DNA from: Kutzneria chonburiensis
GTDB taxonomy: Bacteria; Actinomycetota; Actinomycetes; Mycobacteriales; Pseudonocardiaceae
DNA: 64,000 bases
Direction: 5' to 3'
NCBI RefSeq assembly: GCF_028622115.1
Contig: NZ_CP097263.1
Coordinates: forward strand, 10,117,501-10,181,500
The notes below the pieces were generated by a model that saw only the letters and a list, made by a program, of their open reading frames with translations, was not told the origin of the DNA and did not search any database. Made by a program: the position numbers and the translations under genes. Below, one piece after another: positions 34,495 to 42,341 of this stretch. Within the stretch, counting starts at the first letter, position 1. Each line of letters starts with the position of its first letter.

Positions 34495-36012
34495 TCAGTC
34501 GGAAGGGCCACCCAGACACACGGCGATCAGGACCAGCCCGCTCAGGCACAGCACCACGCTGGTGCCGGCGGTGATCCGCATCGCGTGCAGATACGCGGAG
34601 GTGGCGGCCTCCGTCAGTTCAGGCCGGCCGGCGGCGCGGGCGACCGACAGCGCCGCCTGCGCCGAGCCGAGAGCCTGGCGCGCCAGGTCGTCCGGCAGCC
34701 CGACCAGTGCCGGCCGCAGCTCCGACCGGTACCACGCGCTCAGGATCGTGCTGCCGACGGCGATGCCGAGCGTGCCGCCGAGCTGGCGCAGCCCGGACGT
34801 GACGGCCGAGCCGGCGCCGCTGCGTTCGGCCGGCAGGTTGTCCATGGCCGCGCTGGTCGCGGGAACCACGACCAGGCCCATGGCCAGACCCTGCACCAGC
34901 ATCATGAAACCGAACAGGACAACCGGTGTGGACGCGTCGAACACGAGATAGCACGCGAGCGTCGCAACGGCGACGATCATCCCGATCGACGCCACCCGGC
35001 GCACCGAGAAGCGCCGCACCAGGGCCGGCGCCCACAGGTTGCCGGTGAGGATGCCGACCGCGGTGGGCGCGATCGCCAGCCCCGCGCCGAGCGGGCTCAG
35101 TCCCAGGATGTCCTGGAGATAGAACGAGGCGTAGAACAGCTGCCCGGTGATGCCGAAGAACGCCACCGTCAACACCAGGCCGCCGCCGGCGAACCGCCGC
35201 CGCAGGAACAGCCGGACGTCGAAACTCGGTGCGCTGGAACGACTTTGCTGCACGGCGAACACCGCCAGCAGGGCCAGCCCGGCCATCAGCGGCACCAGCA
35301 CCGACGGCGAGTCCCAGCCGACGTCCCCGCCGATCTGGATCACGCCGTACACCACGCCCAGCAGGCCGCCGAACGACAGCGCCAACCCCGGCCGGTCCAG
35401 CGGCCGCCGCTGCGCCACGTGCAACCGCGGCACCCACAAACCGATACCCACCAGACAAATCGCCGTCACCGGCACGTTGAGCAGGAACACCGAGCCCCAC
35501 CAGAATCGGCTCAGCAGCAGTCCGCCGACGATCGGTCCGATGGCCAGGCCGACCGCGGCCGCCGAAGCCCAGATCGCCACGGCCTTAGGACGCTGCGCCG
35601 GCTCCGAGATCCGCAGCGCCACCGACAGCGTGGCCGGTGTGATCAAGGCCGCACCGACGCCCATCGCGCCCCGGGCGAGCACGAGTTCCAGCGGTGTGGC
35701 GGAAAACGCCGCGATCGATGACGTGACCATGAACACCACGAGCCCGGTGGACAGCGCCCGGCGCGGCCCGAACCGGTCGGCCAGCGCGCCGCCGGCGAAC
35801 ATCGCCGCCGCGTACACCACGGTGTACGCGCTGATCGCCCAGGCCAGCTCGCCGGTGCCGGCCCCGAGGCCGAGTACCGGGTCGGCCAGGGTCTTCACGG
35901 CCAGGTTGAGCACCGAGCTGTCCATCGCCGACACCGTCTGCGCGAGCACGGCGACGCCCAGCACGGCCGCCCAGATCCTGGGCCGCACAACGGGATCGTC
36001 GGCGACGGTCAC
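34495..36012 (-). CDS. MFS drug/proton antiporter (DHA2-type, 14 helices)
   Basis: The 505-residue transporter has about 14 membrane helices, the loop ADRFGPRRALSTGL (motif A) and LARGAMGVGAALITPATLSV in helix 5. It is of the EmrB/QacA type that exports aromatic or cationic compounds. It overlaps the flavodoxin gene upstream (GTGA) and precedes LysR. Export of the product of the adjacent cluster is the natural inference. Confidence 0.9.
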   Translation of the reverse strand: MTVADDPVVRPRIWAAVLGVAVLAQTVSAMDSSVLNLAVKTLADPVLGLGAGTGELAWAISAYTVVYAAAMFAGGALADRFGPRRALSTGLVVFMVTSSIAAFSATPLELVLARGAMGVGAALITPATLSVALRISEPAQRPKAVAIWASAAAVGLAIGPIVGGLLLSRFWWGSVFLLNVPVTAICLVGIGLWVPRLHVAQRRPLDRPGLALSFGGLLGVVYGVIQIGGDVGWDSPSVLVPLMAGLALLAVFAVQQSRSSAPSFDVRLFLRRRFAGGGLVLTVAFFGITGQLFYASFYLQDILGLSPLGAGLAIAPTAVGILTGNLWAPALVRRFSVRRVASIGMIVAVATLACYLVFDASTPVVLFGFMMLVQGLAMGLVVVPATSAAMDNLPAERSGAGSAVTSGLRQLGGTLGIAVGSTILSAWYRSELRPALVGLPDDLARQALGSAQAALSVARAAGRPELTEAATSAYLHAMRITAGTSVVLCLSGLVLIAVCLGGPSD

Positions 36013-36611
36013 GACACCGGGGCCAGCGCCGCGCGCCCGGCGACGAACACCGTGGCCTGCTCGGCCACCCGGCGACCCAGGTGCTCGGCGGTGGCCAGAT
36101 CGGACGCGTGCACGTCCTCCGGCCGCGTGCCCAGCAGCGACTGGGCCGCCGCGCCGCTGTGGAAGCCGAGGCGGTTCTGGTCGTGCTCGCTGCCCCGCAC
36201 GGTGTTCCACCCGGACTTCAGGCCGAGGTTCACCCAGGTCATCCCGTGCTGCGCGGCCAGCGTCTGGAAGTAGCCCAGCGTCGAGGCCTTGTCGCCGTAC
36301 TTGTCGCCGGAGTTGGTGAAGCCGCCGGCCAGCTTGTCCAGCCAGGTCTGCCGCAGGAAGCGCCGGGACGTGGCCTCGGCGAAGGCGTGGAACGCGGCCG
36401 ACGCGGTGCCCATGTAGGTCGGCGCGCCGAACACGATGGCGTGCGCGGCGTCCAGCGCCGCCCAGCCCGCTTCGTCGATCGTGTCCACGCTGACCAGCGT
36501 CGATTCGCAGCCGCTCACGGAAGCGGCCCCGGCGTGCACGGCGCCCGCAAATCTCGCGGTATGTCCCGTGCCGCCGTGGTAGGCCACCGCAACGTGTACG
36601 GAAATTGCCAC
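36009..36611 (-). CDS. flavodoxin-like NAD(P)H:FMN oxidoreductase (WrbA-like)
   Basis: The 200-residue flavodoxin fold has the phosphate loop AYHGGTGHTARFAG, FGAPTYMGTASAAFHAF near residue 60 and a GG-TNSG segment binding FMN. It reduces quinones or supplies reduced flavin. It is the first gene of the operon with MFS and LysR. A role in the nearby pathway, or in protection against quinone or diazo compounds, is speculative. Confidence 0.88.
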   Translation of the reverse strand: MAISVHVAVAYHGGTGHTARFAGAVHAGAASVSGCESTLVSVDTIDEAGWAALDAAHAIVFGAPTYMGTASAAFHAFAEATSRRFLRQTWLDKLAGGFTNSGDKYGDKASTLGYFQTLAAQHGMTWVNLGLKSGWNTVRGSEHDQNRLGFHSGAAAQSLLGTRPEDVHASDLATAEHLGRRVAEQATVFVAGRAALAPVS

Positions 36612-36924
36612 GATCGACTCCGATCATGTGAAGAATATGCGCCGGCATGGCGTGCGGACTGCCATGTTAGCGAGGCTCCGCAAGGTCAACCATAGGCCGT
36701 CTGCCTGCGTGAAACGTTCATCCCTTGACACTTGACGAACGGGCCCGCCCGCTCATAGCAGAGCATCTTCAAAGTCTCATCAGAGTTCAGCTAAGCGGTC
36801 ATCGGAACAATCTCTGGCGGCGGCATAACTGCGAAGTTATCGCGATCTGTTAGTTGTCCCGGCTTCGATTGCGCCCCAATCATTCACACCATCGCCGAAG
36901 AAGTTTGAACAGGAGGTGCGCACC
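36612..36924. promoter_or_regulatory. divergent promoter region of the biosynthetic cluster
   Basis: This 313-bp stretch between two divergent operons holds no gene. It is more AT-rich than its surroundings and contains ATAACTGCGAAGTTAT (36825-36840), an ATAAC-N6-GTTAT inverted repeat of the LysR-box type about 85-100 bp before the first biosynthetic gene. Confidence 0.55.
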
Positions 36925-37662
36925 GTGGCCGATCCCGGGAAGGCGTTCCGCACCCGGCGCCTGTCGCGCGCCGGGGACGGCCGGTACCTGTTCGTGCCGC
37001 TGGACCACAGCGTGTCGGACGGACCTGTGGTGCCCAACGAGGACTGGGACGAGCTGATCCACTCCGTGGTGCTCGGCGGGGCCGACGCCATCATCGTCCA
37101 CAAGGGACGGTTGCGGGCCATCGACCCGACGCTGCTCGACGACTGCGCGCTGGTCGTGCACCTGTCCGCCGGCACGTCGCACGCCGCCGACCAGCACGCC
37201 AAGGTGCTCGTCGGGGACGTCGAGGACGCGCTGCGGCTGGGGGCCGACGCGGTCAGCGTGCACGTCAACGTCGGCTCCGACACCGAGGCCCGGCAGCTGG
37301 CCGACCTGGGCGCGGTGGCCAGCCAGTGCCAGGAGTGGAACGTGCCGCTGATCGCGATGGCCTACGCCCGCGGCACGCGCATGGCCAACTCGTTCGATCC
37401 CACCGTGCTCTCGCACGTCGTCAACATCGCCGCCGACCTCGGCGCCGACATCGTCAAGACGTCGATGGCCCTGCCGGTCGAGCGGATGGCCGAGGTCACC
37501 GCCAGCTGCCCGATCCCGGTACTGGTGGCCGGCGGCCCGGCCGCCGACGCCGACCCCGACGGCGCCGGCCTCGTCGACTACGCCCGGTCCGCGCTGGCCG
37601 CCGGCTGCGCCGGCCTCGCCGTCGGCCGCCGCGTCTTCACCTCCCCGACCCCCGCTCCCTGA
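36925..37662 (+). CDS. creI: DhnA/FbaB-type aldolase, 3,4-AHBA pathway enzyme (GriI/CreI family)
   Basis: The 245-residue class I aldolase has PLDHSVSDGPV near the N-terminus (Asp/His of the ADH-synthase family), the Schiff-base Lys in DIVKTSMALP, and the phosphate loop VAGGPAAD. Homologues GriI and CreI condense aspartate semialdehyde with dihydroxyacetone phosphate, the first step to 3-amino-4-hydroxybenzoate. It is the first gene of the cluster. GTG 36925 is chosen because AGGAGG (36911-36916) sits 8 bp upstream. Without its partner next door, the archaeal dehydroquinate pathway would be the alternative. Confidence 0.9.
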   Translation: MADPGKAFRTRRLSRAGDGRYLFVPLDHSVSDGPVVPNEDWDELIHSVVLGGADAIIVHKGRLRAIDPTLLDDCALVVHLSAGTSHAADQHAKVLVGDVEDALRLGADAVSVHVNVGSDTEARQLADLGAVASQCQEWNVPLIAMAYARGTRMANSFDPTVLSHVVNIAADLGADIVKTSMALPVERMAEVTASCPIPVLVAGGPAADADPDGAGLVDYARSALAAGCAGLAVGRRVFTSPTPAP

Positions 37663-37727
37663 TGAACAAGCTCGCCGCCGTGCTGCACCCCGCCCAGGCC
37701 GCCGCCCGACTCTTGGAGACCGCGTGA
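37662..37727 (+). CDS. 21-codon ORF bridging creI and creH
   Basis: The ATG overlaps the creI stop (TGATG) and the TGA overlaps the creH GTG start (GTGA). The 21-residue peptide (MNKLAAVLHPAQAAARLLET plus A) is helical and Ala-rich. It has no ribosome site of its own. It may be only a coupling device carrying ribosomes from one gene to the next, or a remnant. I do not claim a function. Confidence 0.4.
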   Translation: MNKLAAVLHPAQAAARLLETA

Positions 37728-38803
37728 AATTCGCTTGGATCGACCTGCGCACCGTTCCGCAGCCGCAGCTGGAGGCCGTGGTCGCGGCCGCGGTGCACAC
37801 CCGGATCGCCGGCGTGGTCTCGGACGACCCGGCGCTGCTGGCCACGCTGCCGCCGACGCTGCAGAAAGTGGTGCTGGGCCCGGAAAGCGGTGGTGACCTG
37901 GTCACCACGATCGTCGACGACGGCGACCAGCTCGACCGGCTGATCGCCGCCGGCCACACCGGCGTGGTCTTCGTCCAGGTCAGTGACGACCGCACGCTCA
38001 ACCTGGCCTGCACGGCGGCGGCCCGGCTGCCGTGGACGATCGTCAGCTTCACCGACCCGACGAAGATCCCGCTGGAGATCGTGATCGCCGCGGCCGACCG
38101 GTCCGACGGCAAGCTGGTCTGCGTGGTCGGCGACATCGAGGAAGCCACCATCGTGCTGGACGTCCTCGAACACGGCTCGGACGGCCTGCTGCTCGCGCCG
38201 CGTGACGCCAACGAGGTGTTCCAGCTGGCCCGCCTGCTGGAAGCGGGCAGCAACGACCTGGCGCTGTCCACCCTGACCGTGGACCGGATCGACCACGTCG
38301 GCCTCGGCGACCGCGTGTGCGTCGACACCTGCTCGCACTTCGAGCAGGACGAGGGCATCCTGGTCGGCTCCTACTCGTCCGGCTTCATCCTCTGCGTCAG
38401 CGAGACGCATCCCTTGCCGTACATGCCGACCCGGCCGTTCCGGGTCAACGCCGGCGCGCTGCACTCGTACGTGCTCGGCCCGGACAACCGCACCAACTAC
38501 CTGTCCGAGCTGCACTCCGGCAGCACCGTGCTGGCGGTCAACACCGAGGGCCGCACCCGCCGGGTCGTGGTCGGCCGCGCGAAGCTGGAATCCCGGCCGC
38601 TGCTCCAGATCACGGCGCACTCGGGCGACGGCGTCGAGGTGAGCCTGACCGTGCAGGACGACTGGCACGTGCGGGTGCTCGGCCCGGGCCCGAAGGTCCG
38701 CAACGTCACCGAGTTGCAGCAGGGCGACGAGCTGCTGGGCTACATCGCCACCGACAAGCGCCACGTCGGCATCCCGATCGGCGAGTTCTGCAAGGAGAGC
38801 TGA
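37724..38803 (+). CDS. creH: 3-dehydroquinate synthase II-type enzyme for 3,4-AHBA (GriH/CreH family)
   Basis: The 359-residue protein belongs to the AroB'-type family. It starts KFAWIDLRTVP, has GLLLAPRDANEV and VDTCSHFEQDEGILVGSYSSGFILCVSETH, and ends with YIATDKRHVGIPIGEFCKE. GriH/CreH converts the C7 aldol product to 3-amino-4-hydroxybenzoate. Together with the aldolase in front it defines the 3,4-AHBA route. GTG 37724 follows TTGGAGACC; its stop overlaps the ligase start (TGATG). Confidence 0.9.
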   Translation: MKFAWIDLRTVPQPQLEAVVAAAVHTRIAGVVSDDPALLATLPPTLQKVVLGPESGGDLVTTIVDDGDQLDRLIAAGHTGVVFVQVSDDRTLNLACTAAARLPWTIVSFTDPTKIPLEIVIAAADRSDGKLVCVVGDIEEATIVLDVLEHGSDGLLLAPRDANEVFQLARLLEAGSNDLALSTLTVDRIDHVGLGDRVCVDTCSHFEQDEGILVGSYSSGFILCVSETHPLPYMPTRPFRVNAGALHSYVLGPDNRTNYLSELHSGSTVLAVNTEGRTRRVVVGRAKLESRPLLQITAHSGDGVEVSLTVQDDWHVRVLGPGPKVRNVTELQQGDELLGYIATDKRHVGIPIGEFCKES

Positions 38804-40194
38804 TGGAGCTCGTCGCAGATCTGCTGTCCCAACATCCCGACGACCTGCCCTACCTCATCGCCGATCACGTTGTCACGCACGGAGAACTGCGTGAAGCGGT
38901 ACGGCAGGAGGCGGCACTGTTCTCCTCGGCCGGGGTGCGCGAGGGCAGCACCGTGGCGTTGCAGATCCCACCCAGCTTCACCCAGATCGAAGTGCTGCTG
39001 GCGTTGTGGCAGCTCGGCGCGCAGGTGATGCTGGTCGACCATCGGCTCAAGCCGGCCGAGGTCGAGCAGCTGCGGGCGCTGTGCCGGCCGCAGCACGTGG
39101 TCCGGGCCGGCGCGGCCGGCTGGTCCCGGCTCAGCTTCCGGTCGCGCCACGAGCTCGTGACGGAGAAGCGCGCCGACGGCCTGCCGGCGAGCACCGACCA
39201 CCGGCTGATCCAGTTCAGCTCCGGCTCCACCGGGCGGCCCAAGGTGGTCGGCCGCACCGAGGCGTCGATCACCGCCGAGATCCGCCGGTTCAACCAGCTC
39301 ACCGGCATGCCGGCGCTGGGGGAGCGGGTGCTGCTGCTCAGTTCCACGGCGCACAGCTTCGGCCTGATCGCCGGGCTGCTGCACTCGCTGTACGCCGGTG
39401 TCGGCGTGGTGTTCGCGGCCAAGGTCGCCGCCAACGACATCCTTCGGGCCGCGGACGAGCACGAGGTCAGTGCGATCTTCGGGGTGCCGTTCCACTACGA
39501 ACTCCTTGCCACCGCGGAGAATCCGCCGCTGCTGCCGTCGCTGCGGTGCGCGGTCTCCGGCGGCGAGCTGATGCCGCCGGCGGTGGCCGAGCGATTCCAC
39601 GACGTGTACGGGGTTCGCGTCGGGGAGTCCTACGGCACCACCGAAACCGGTGTGATCGCCATGGACATCAGCGGGCGGCTGCGCCCGACGGTCGGCCCGG
39701 CCACCCCGGGCATCCTGCTGCGCATCCGTGACGGTGAGGTCGATGTGCAGCTGCCGACCACGCCGTACCTCACCGCGGACGGCCAGGACCGCTACGTCGA
39801 CGGCTGGCTGCGCACCCGGGACCGGGGCGAGCTGACCGTGGACGGCACGGTCCGGCTGCTCGGCCGCGGTGACTCGCTGGTGGTCATCGGCGGTCTCAAG
39901 GTCGACCTGACCGAGATCGAGGACGTGCTGACCAAGCACGGCTCGGTGGCCGAAGCCGTGCTGGTGCACGGCGAAGTCATCGAGGCTTACGTGTCCACGG
40001 TGGACGTTTCGCTGGCGGCCGAGGATCTCGTCCGCTGGTGTGCCGACCACCTGGCCGACTACAAGGTGCCGAAGCTGGTGCGGGTGCTGCCCCGGCTGCC
40101 GAGGACCCCCAACGGCAAGCTCATTCGCGACCGCGGCTCGCTGCGGGCGGCGGCGCTGGTCGCCGGCCTGCCCGATCCGGCCCGATCTGCCTGA
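38803..40194 (+). CDS. ANL-superfamily acyl-ACP ligase, probable 3,4-AHBA loading enzyme
   Basis: The 463-residue adenylate-forming enzyme has the P-loop FSSGSTGRPKVV (about residue 138), YGTTETG (A5), RTRDRGEL (A7), GRGDSLVVIGGLKVDLTEIE (A8) and PNGKLIRD with the A10 Lys. It is short for the superfamily, as loading ligases of aryl type II PKS systems are. Its place directly before the carrier proteins and behind creI/creH suggests it activates 3,4-AHBA and loads it on the carrier. Substrate choice is inference. Confidence 0.82.
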   Translation: MELVADLLSQHPDDLPYLIADHVVTHGELREAVRQEAALFSSAGVREGSTVALQIPPSFTQIEVLLALWQLGAQVMLVDHRLKPAEVEQLRALCRPQHVVRAGAAGWSRLSFRSRHELVTEKRADGLPASTDHRLIQFSSGSTGRPKVVGRTEASITAEIRRFNQLTGMPALGERVLLLSSTAHSFGLIAGLLHSLYAGVGVVFAAKVAANDILRAADEHEVSAIFGVPFHYELLATAENPPLLPSLRCAVSGGELMPPAVAERFHDVYGVRVGESYGTTETGVIAMDISGRLRPTVGPATPGILLRIRDGEVDVQLPTTPYLTADGQDRYVDGWLRTRDRGELTVDGTVRLLGRGDSLVVIGGLKVDLTEIEDVLTKHGSVAEAVLVHGEVIEAYVSTVDVSLAAEDLVRWCADHLADYKVPKLVRVLPRLPRTPNGKLIRDRGSLRAAALVAGLPDPARSA

Positions 40195-40208
40195 GAGGAA
40201 AGACAACC

Positions 40209-40487
40209 ATGACCGCGTCCACAGTGGACGACGCACGCGTGCGGGAGTTCGTGCTGAGCACGCTGGCCGGCGAGATGAACGTGCCGATCGACCGGGACAG
40301 GATCACCGACGACAGCCCGATCGGCACCAGCGGCATCGACCTGGAGTCGCTCAGCCTGGTCGAGCTGACGCTGCGGCTGGAGCGCGAGTTCGAGGTGAAG
40401 ATCCCGGACACCGACATCGAGGCCATCGGCGCCATGACGCTGGGGCAGCTGGCCGCCGACATCGTGCGGCGCAAGGCCGTCCAATGA
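40209..40487 (+). CDS. acyl carrier protein 1
   Basis: The 92-residue acidic four-helix protein carries the phosphopantetheine Ser in GIDLESLSLVEL. ATG 40209 follows GAGAGGAAAG. It would hold the aryl starter or the growing chain for the ketosynthase. It overlaps the second carrier gene by 4 bp. Confidence 0.9.
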   Translation: MTASTVDDARVREFVLSTLAGEMNVPIDRDRITDDSPIGTSGIDLESLSLVELTLRLEREFEVKIPDTDIEAIGAMTLGQLAADIVRRKAVQ

Positions 40488-40729
40488 CCGAGCAGGACGT
40501 CCGCGAGCTGCTGGCCGACCCGCGGATCTTCCCGGACCTGCCGGCCGACCTGCCGGCCGACGCCGAGCTGGTGATCGACTCGATGGCCCTGGTGTGGCTG
40601 CTGCACCAGGTGAAGGCCCGCTTCGGGGTGGACGCCGATCCGGACGACGACGAGCTGGACGAGTTCACCTCGGTCGCCCGCATCACGGCATACCTGAACC
40701 GGGCCCCGAGGAAGGTCGAGACGGCATGA
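40484..40729 (+). CDS. acyl carrier protein 2 (divergent)
   Basis: The 81-residue acidic protein has the carrier motif ELVIDSMALVWLLHQV with the attachment Ser followed by Met instead of Leu. It overlaps both neighbours as ATGA. Two carriers in one small system suggest that one takes the starter and the other malonate, or that each serves a different partner. Identity as a carrier protein is fairly safe; the division of labour is inference. Confidence 0.8.
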   Translation: MTEQDVRELLADPRIFPDLPADLPADAELVIDSMALVWLLHQVKARFGVDADPDDDELDEFTSVARITAYLNRAPRKVETA

Positions 40730-41844
40730 CGGGCGGGGTCGTCGTCACCGGGTACGGTGTGTTCACGGCGTTCGGCTGGGGCGAGAAGGCGTTGCGGGAC
40801 GGGGTGTTCACCGGCGCGCAGGTGTTCGCGCCGGCGCGCCGGTTCGACCCGACGCCGTTCCGGACGCCGATGACCGCCGCCGCGGCCGGCGACCCCGACC
40901 TGGTCGAGGTGCTCGGCGGCTGCGCCGACGACGCCGTGGACATGGCCGGCCTGCCGCCCGGCACCACGGTGGCGACACTGCTCGGCTCGGCCGGCGACTG
41001 GAAGTCGGTGACCCGGTTCTCGCGGGGCCTCGAGTTCTCGCCGGGGGCCGGCGTTCCCGGTGTGCTGGCCGGGATGGTGGCCGACCGGATCGGTTTCGAC
41101 GGGCCACGGCTGGCGTTCACCAACGCCTGCGTGGCCTCGGCCTCCGCCCTGATCCACGGCTGGCGGTTGATCACCGCCGGCCGGCAGGAGGTGGCGCTGT
41201 GCGCCGGGGCGTACCTGGTCGAGGAGGAGAACATGGCCAAGTTCGACTCCGGCCGGGCGTTGTCCAAGGACGGCGCGATCCGACCGTTCTCCTTGGACCG
41301 CAGCGGTTTGCTGCTGGGTGACGGCGCGGCCGCGATCGTGCTGGAGTCCGAGGAGCACGCTCGGGGCCGCGGTGCTCAGGTGCTGGCCCGGATGACCGGC
41401 GTCGGCGTCGCCTCGGACGCCTTCCACATCGCCAAACCTCATCCCGAGGGCCGTGGCATCAACTCTGCCATCTCCCAGGCGTTTCGCCGCGCCGGAGTGT
41501 CCGGTGTGGACTATGTCAACGCCCACGGCACGGGCACCCCGGCTAATGACGGCGCGGAGACCAACGGTCTGCGCGCGGGGGTCGGCACAGACACCCCGAT
41601 CAGCTCGACGAAGAGCACCACCGGGCACATGCTGGAGGCAGCCGGCGCGGTGGAGTTCGTGGTGTCGCTGCTGGCCTTGCTCGACGGCGTGATCCCGCCA
41701 ACCGCCGGATATCGGGTTCCGGACCCGGCCTGCGACCTCGACTACGTGACCGAGGGCCCGCGCCGGGTTCCGCTGCAACGGGTTTTGTCCCTGAACGCCG
41801 CGTTCGGCGGCATGAACACCGCGATCCTGTTGGAGCAGCCGTGA
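40726..41844 (+). CDS. type II polyketide ketosynthase
   Basis: The 372-residue condensing enzyme has the full triad: Cys 135 in TNACVASAS, His in NAHGTGTP and His in KSTTGHMLEAAG, with the Lys of that motif. It carries out decarboxylative Claisen condensation of the ACP-bound aryl starter with malonyl-ACP. It is shorter than the usual 410-420 residues, mainly in the N-terminal half. It is followed at once by a chain-length-factor-like partner. Confidence 0.9.
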   Translation: MTGGVVVTGYGVFTAFGWGEKALRDGVFTGAQVFAPARRFDPTPFRTPMTAAAAGDPDLVEVLGGCADDAVDMAGLPPGTTVATLLGSAGDWKSVTRFSRGLEFSPGAGVPGVLAGMVADRIGFDGPRLAFTNACVASASALIHGWRLITAGRQEVALCAGAYLVEEENMAKFDSGRALSKDGAIRPFSLDRSGLLLGDGAAAIVLESEEHARGRGAQVLARMTGVGVASDAFHIAKPHPEGRGINSAISQAFRRAGVSGVDYVNAHGTGTPANDGAETNGLRAGVGTDTPISSTKSTTGHMLEAAGAVEFVVSLLALLDGVIPPTAGYRVPDPACDLDYVTEGPRRVPLQRVLSLNAAFGGMNTAILLEQP

Positions 41845-42341
41845 TCGCCGTCGCCAGTGCGGAACTGTCCGGGGCGCTGGAGCCGGTGCCCGGCTTCATC
41901 GAGTCCAACTTCAGTCCGCTCGTGTACCACGCGGCGGCGCAATGCCTGCACGGCCGGGAGTTCGACGGCTCCCGGCTGGCGGTCGTGGTGTGCAGCCTCA
42001 TCGGCGATGCCTCCACGACCGGTCTGGCCAGCAAGCTGCTGGTCGAAGGCCAGGTGCACAACGCCATTCTGTTCATGCAGGCCACCGCCAACGCCGTGCT
42101 GGGCTACCTCAGCCGCGAGTTCGACCTGACCGGCCCGCTCCTCAGCATGTCCACAGTGGACGACGATCCGCTGGACACCGCCGAGCTGCTGCTGGCTGAT
42201 CCTGAGCTGGACGCCGTGCTGCTGCTCACCGTCGAGCTGGCCGCCGACGAGCGCGCCGCGGCCGTGTACCGGCTGCTCGGCCGTACCCCACCGACCACCG
42301 ACGGGGCGTCCGCGCTCCTGCTGGAAAGGGAACCGCAGTGA
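41841..42341 (+). CDS. truncated ketosynthase-like partner (chain-length-factor type)
   Basis: The 166-residue protein matches only the N-terminal half of the KS fold (ketoacyl-synt_2 type). The active-site stretch reads FMQATANAVLGYL: Gln stands where the Cys should be, as in chain-length factors and KSQ domains. It lacks the His-containing C-terminal half altogether. GTG overlaps the KS stop, and its own stop overlaps the diazotase start. It probably forms a heterodimer with the KS, as in aryl-polyene and other highly reducing type II systems. Confidence 0.75.
   Translation: MIAVASAELSGALEPVPGFIESNFSPLVYHAAAQCLHGREFDGSRLAVVVCSLIGDASTTGLASKLLVEGQVHNAILFMQATANAVLGYLSREFDLTGPLLSMSTVDDDPLDTAELLLADPELDAVLLLTVELAADERAAAVYRLLGRTPPTTDGASALLLEREPQ

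Noticed and set aside
38317-38802. Upstream extension of the acyl-ACP ligase
   Set aside because: It lies inside creH in another frame; ATG 38803 overlaps the creH stop and starts the domain.
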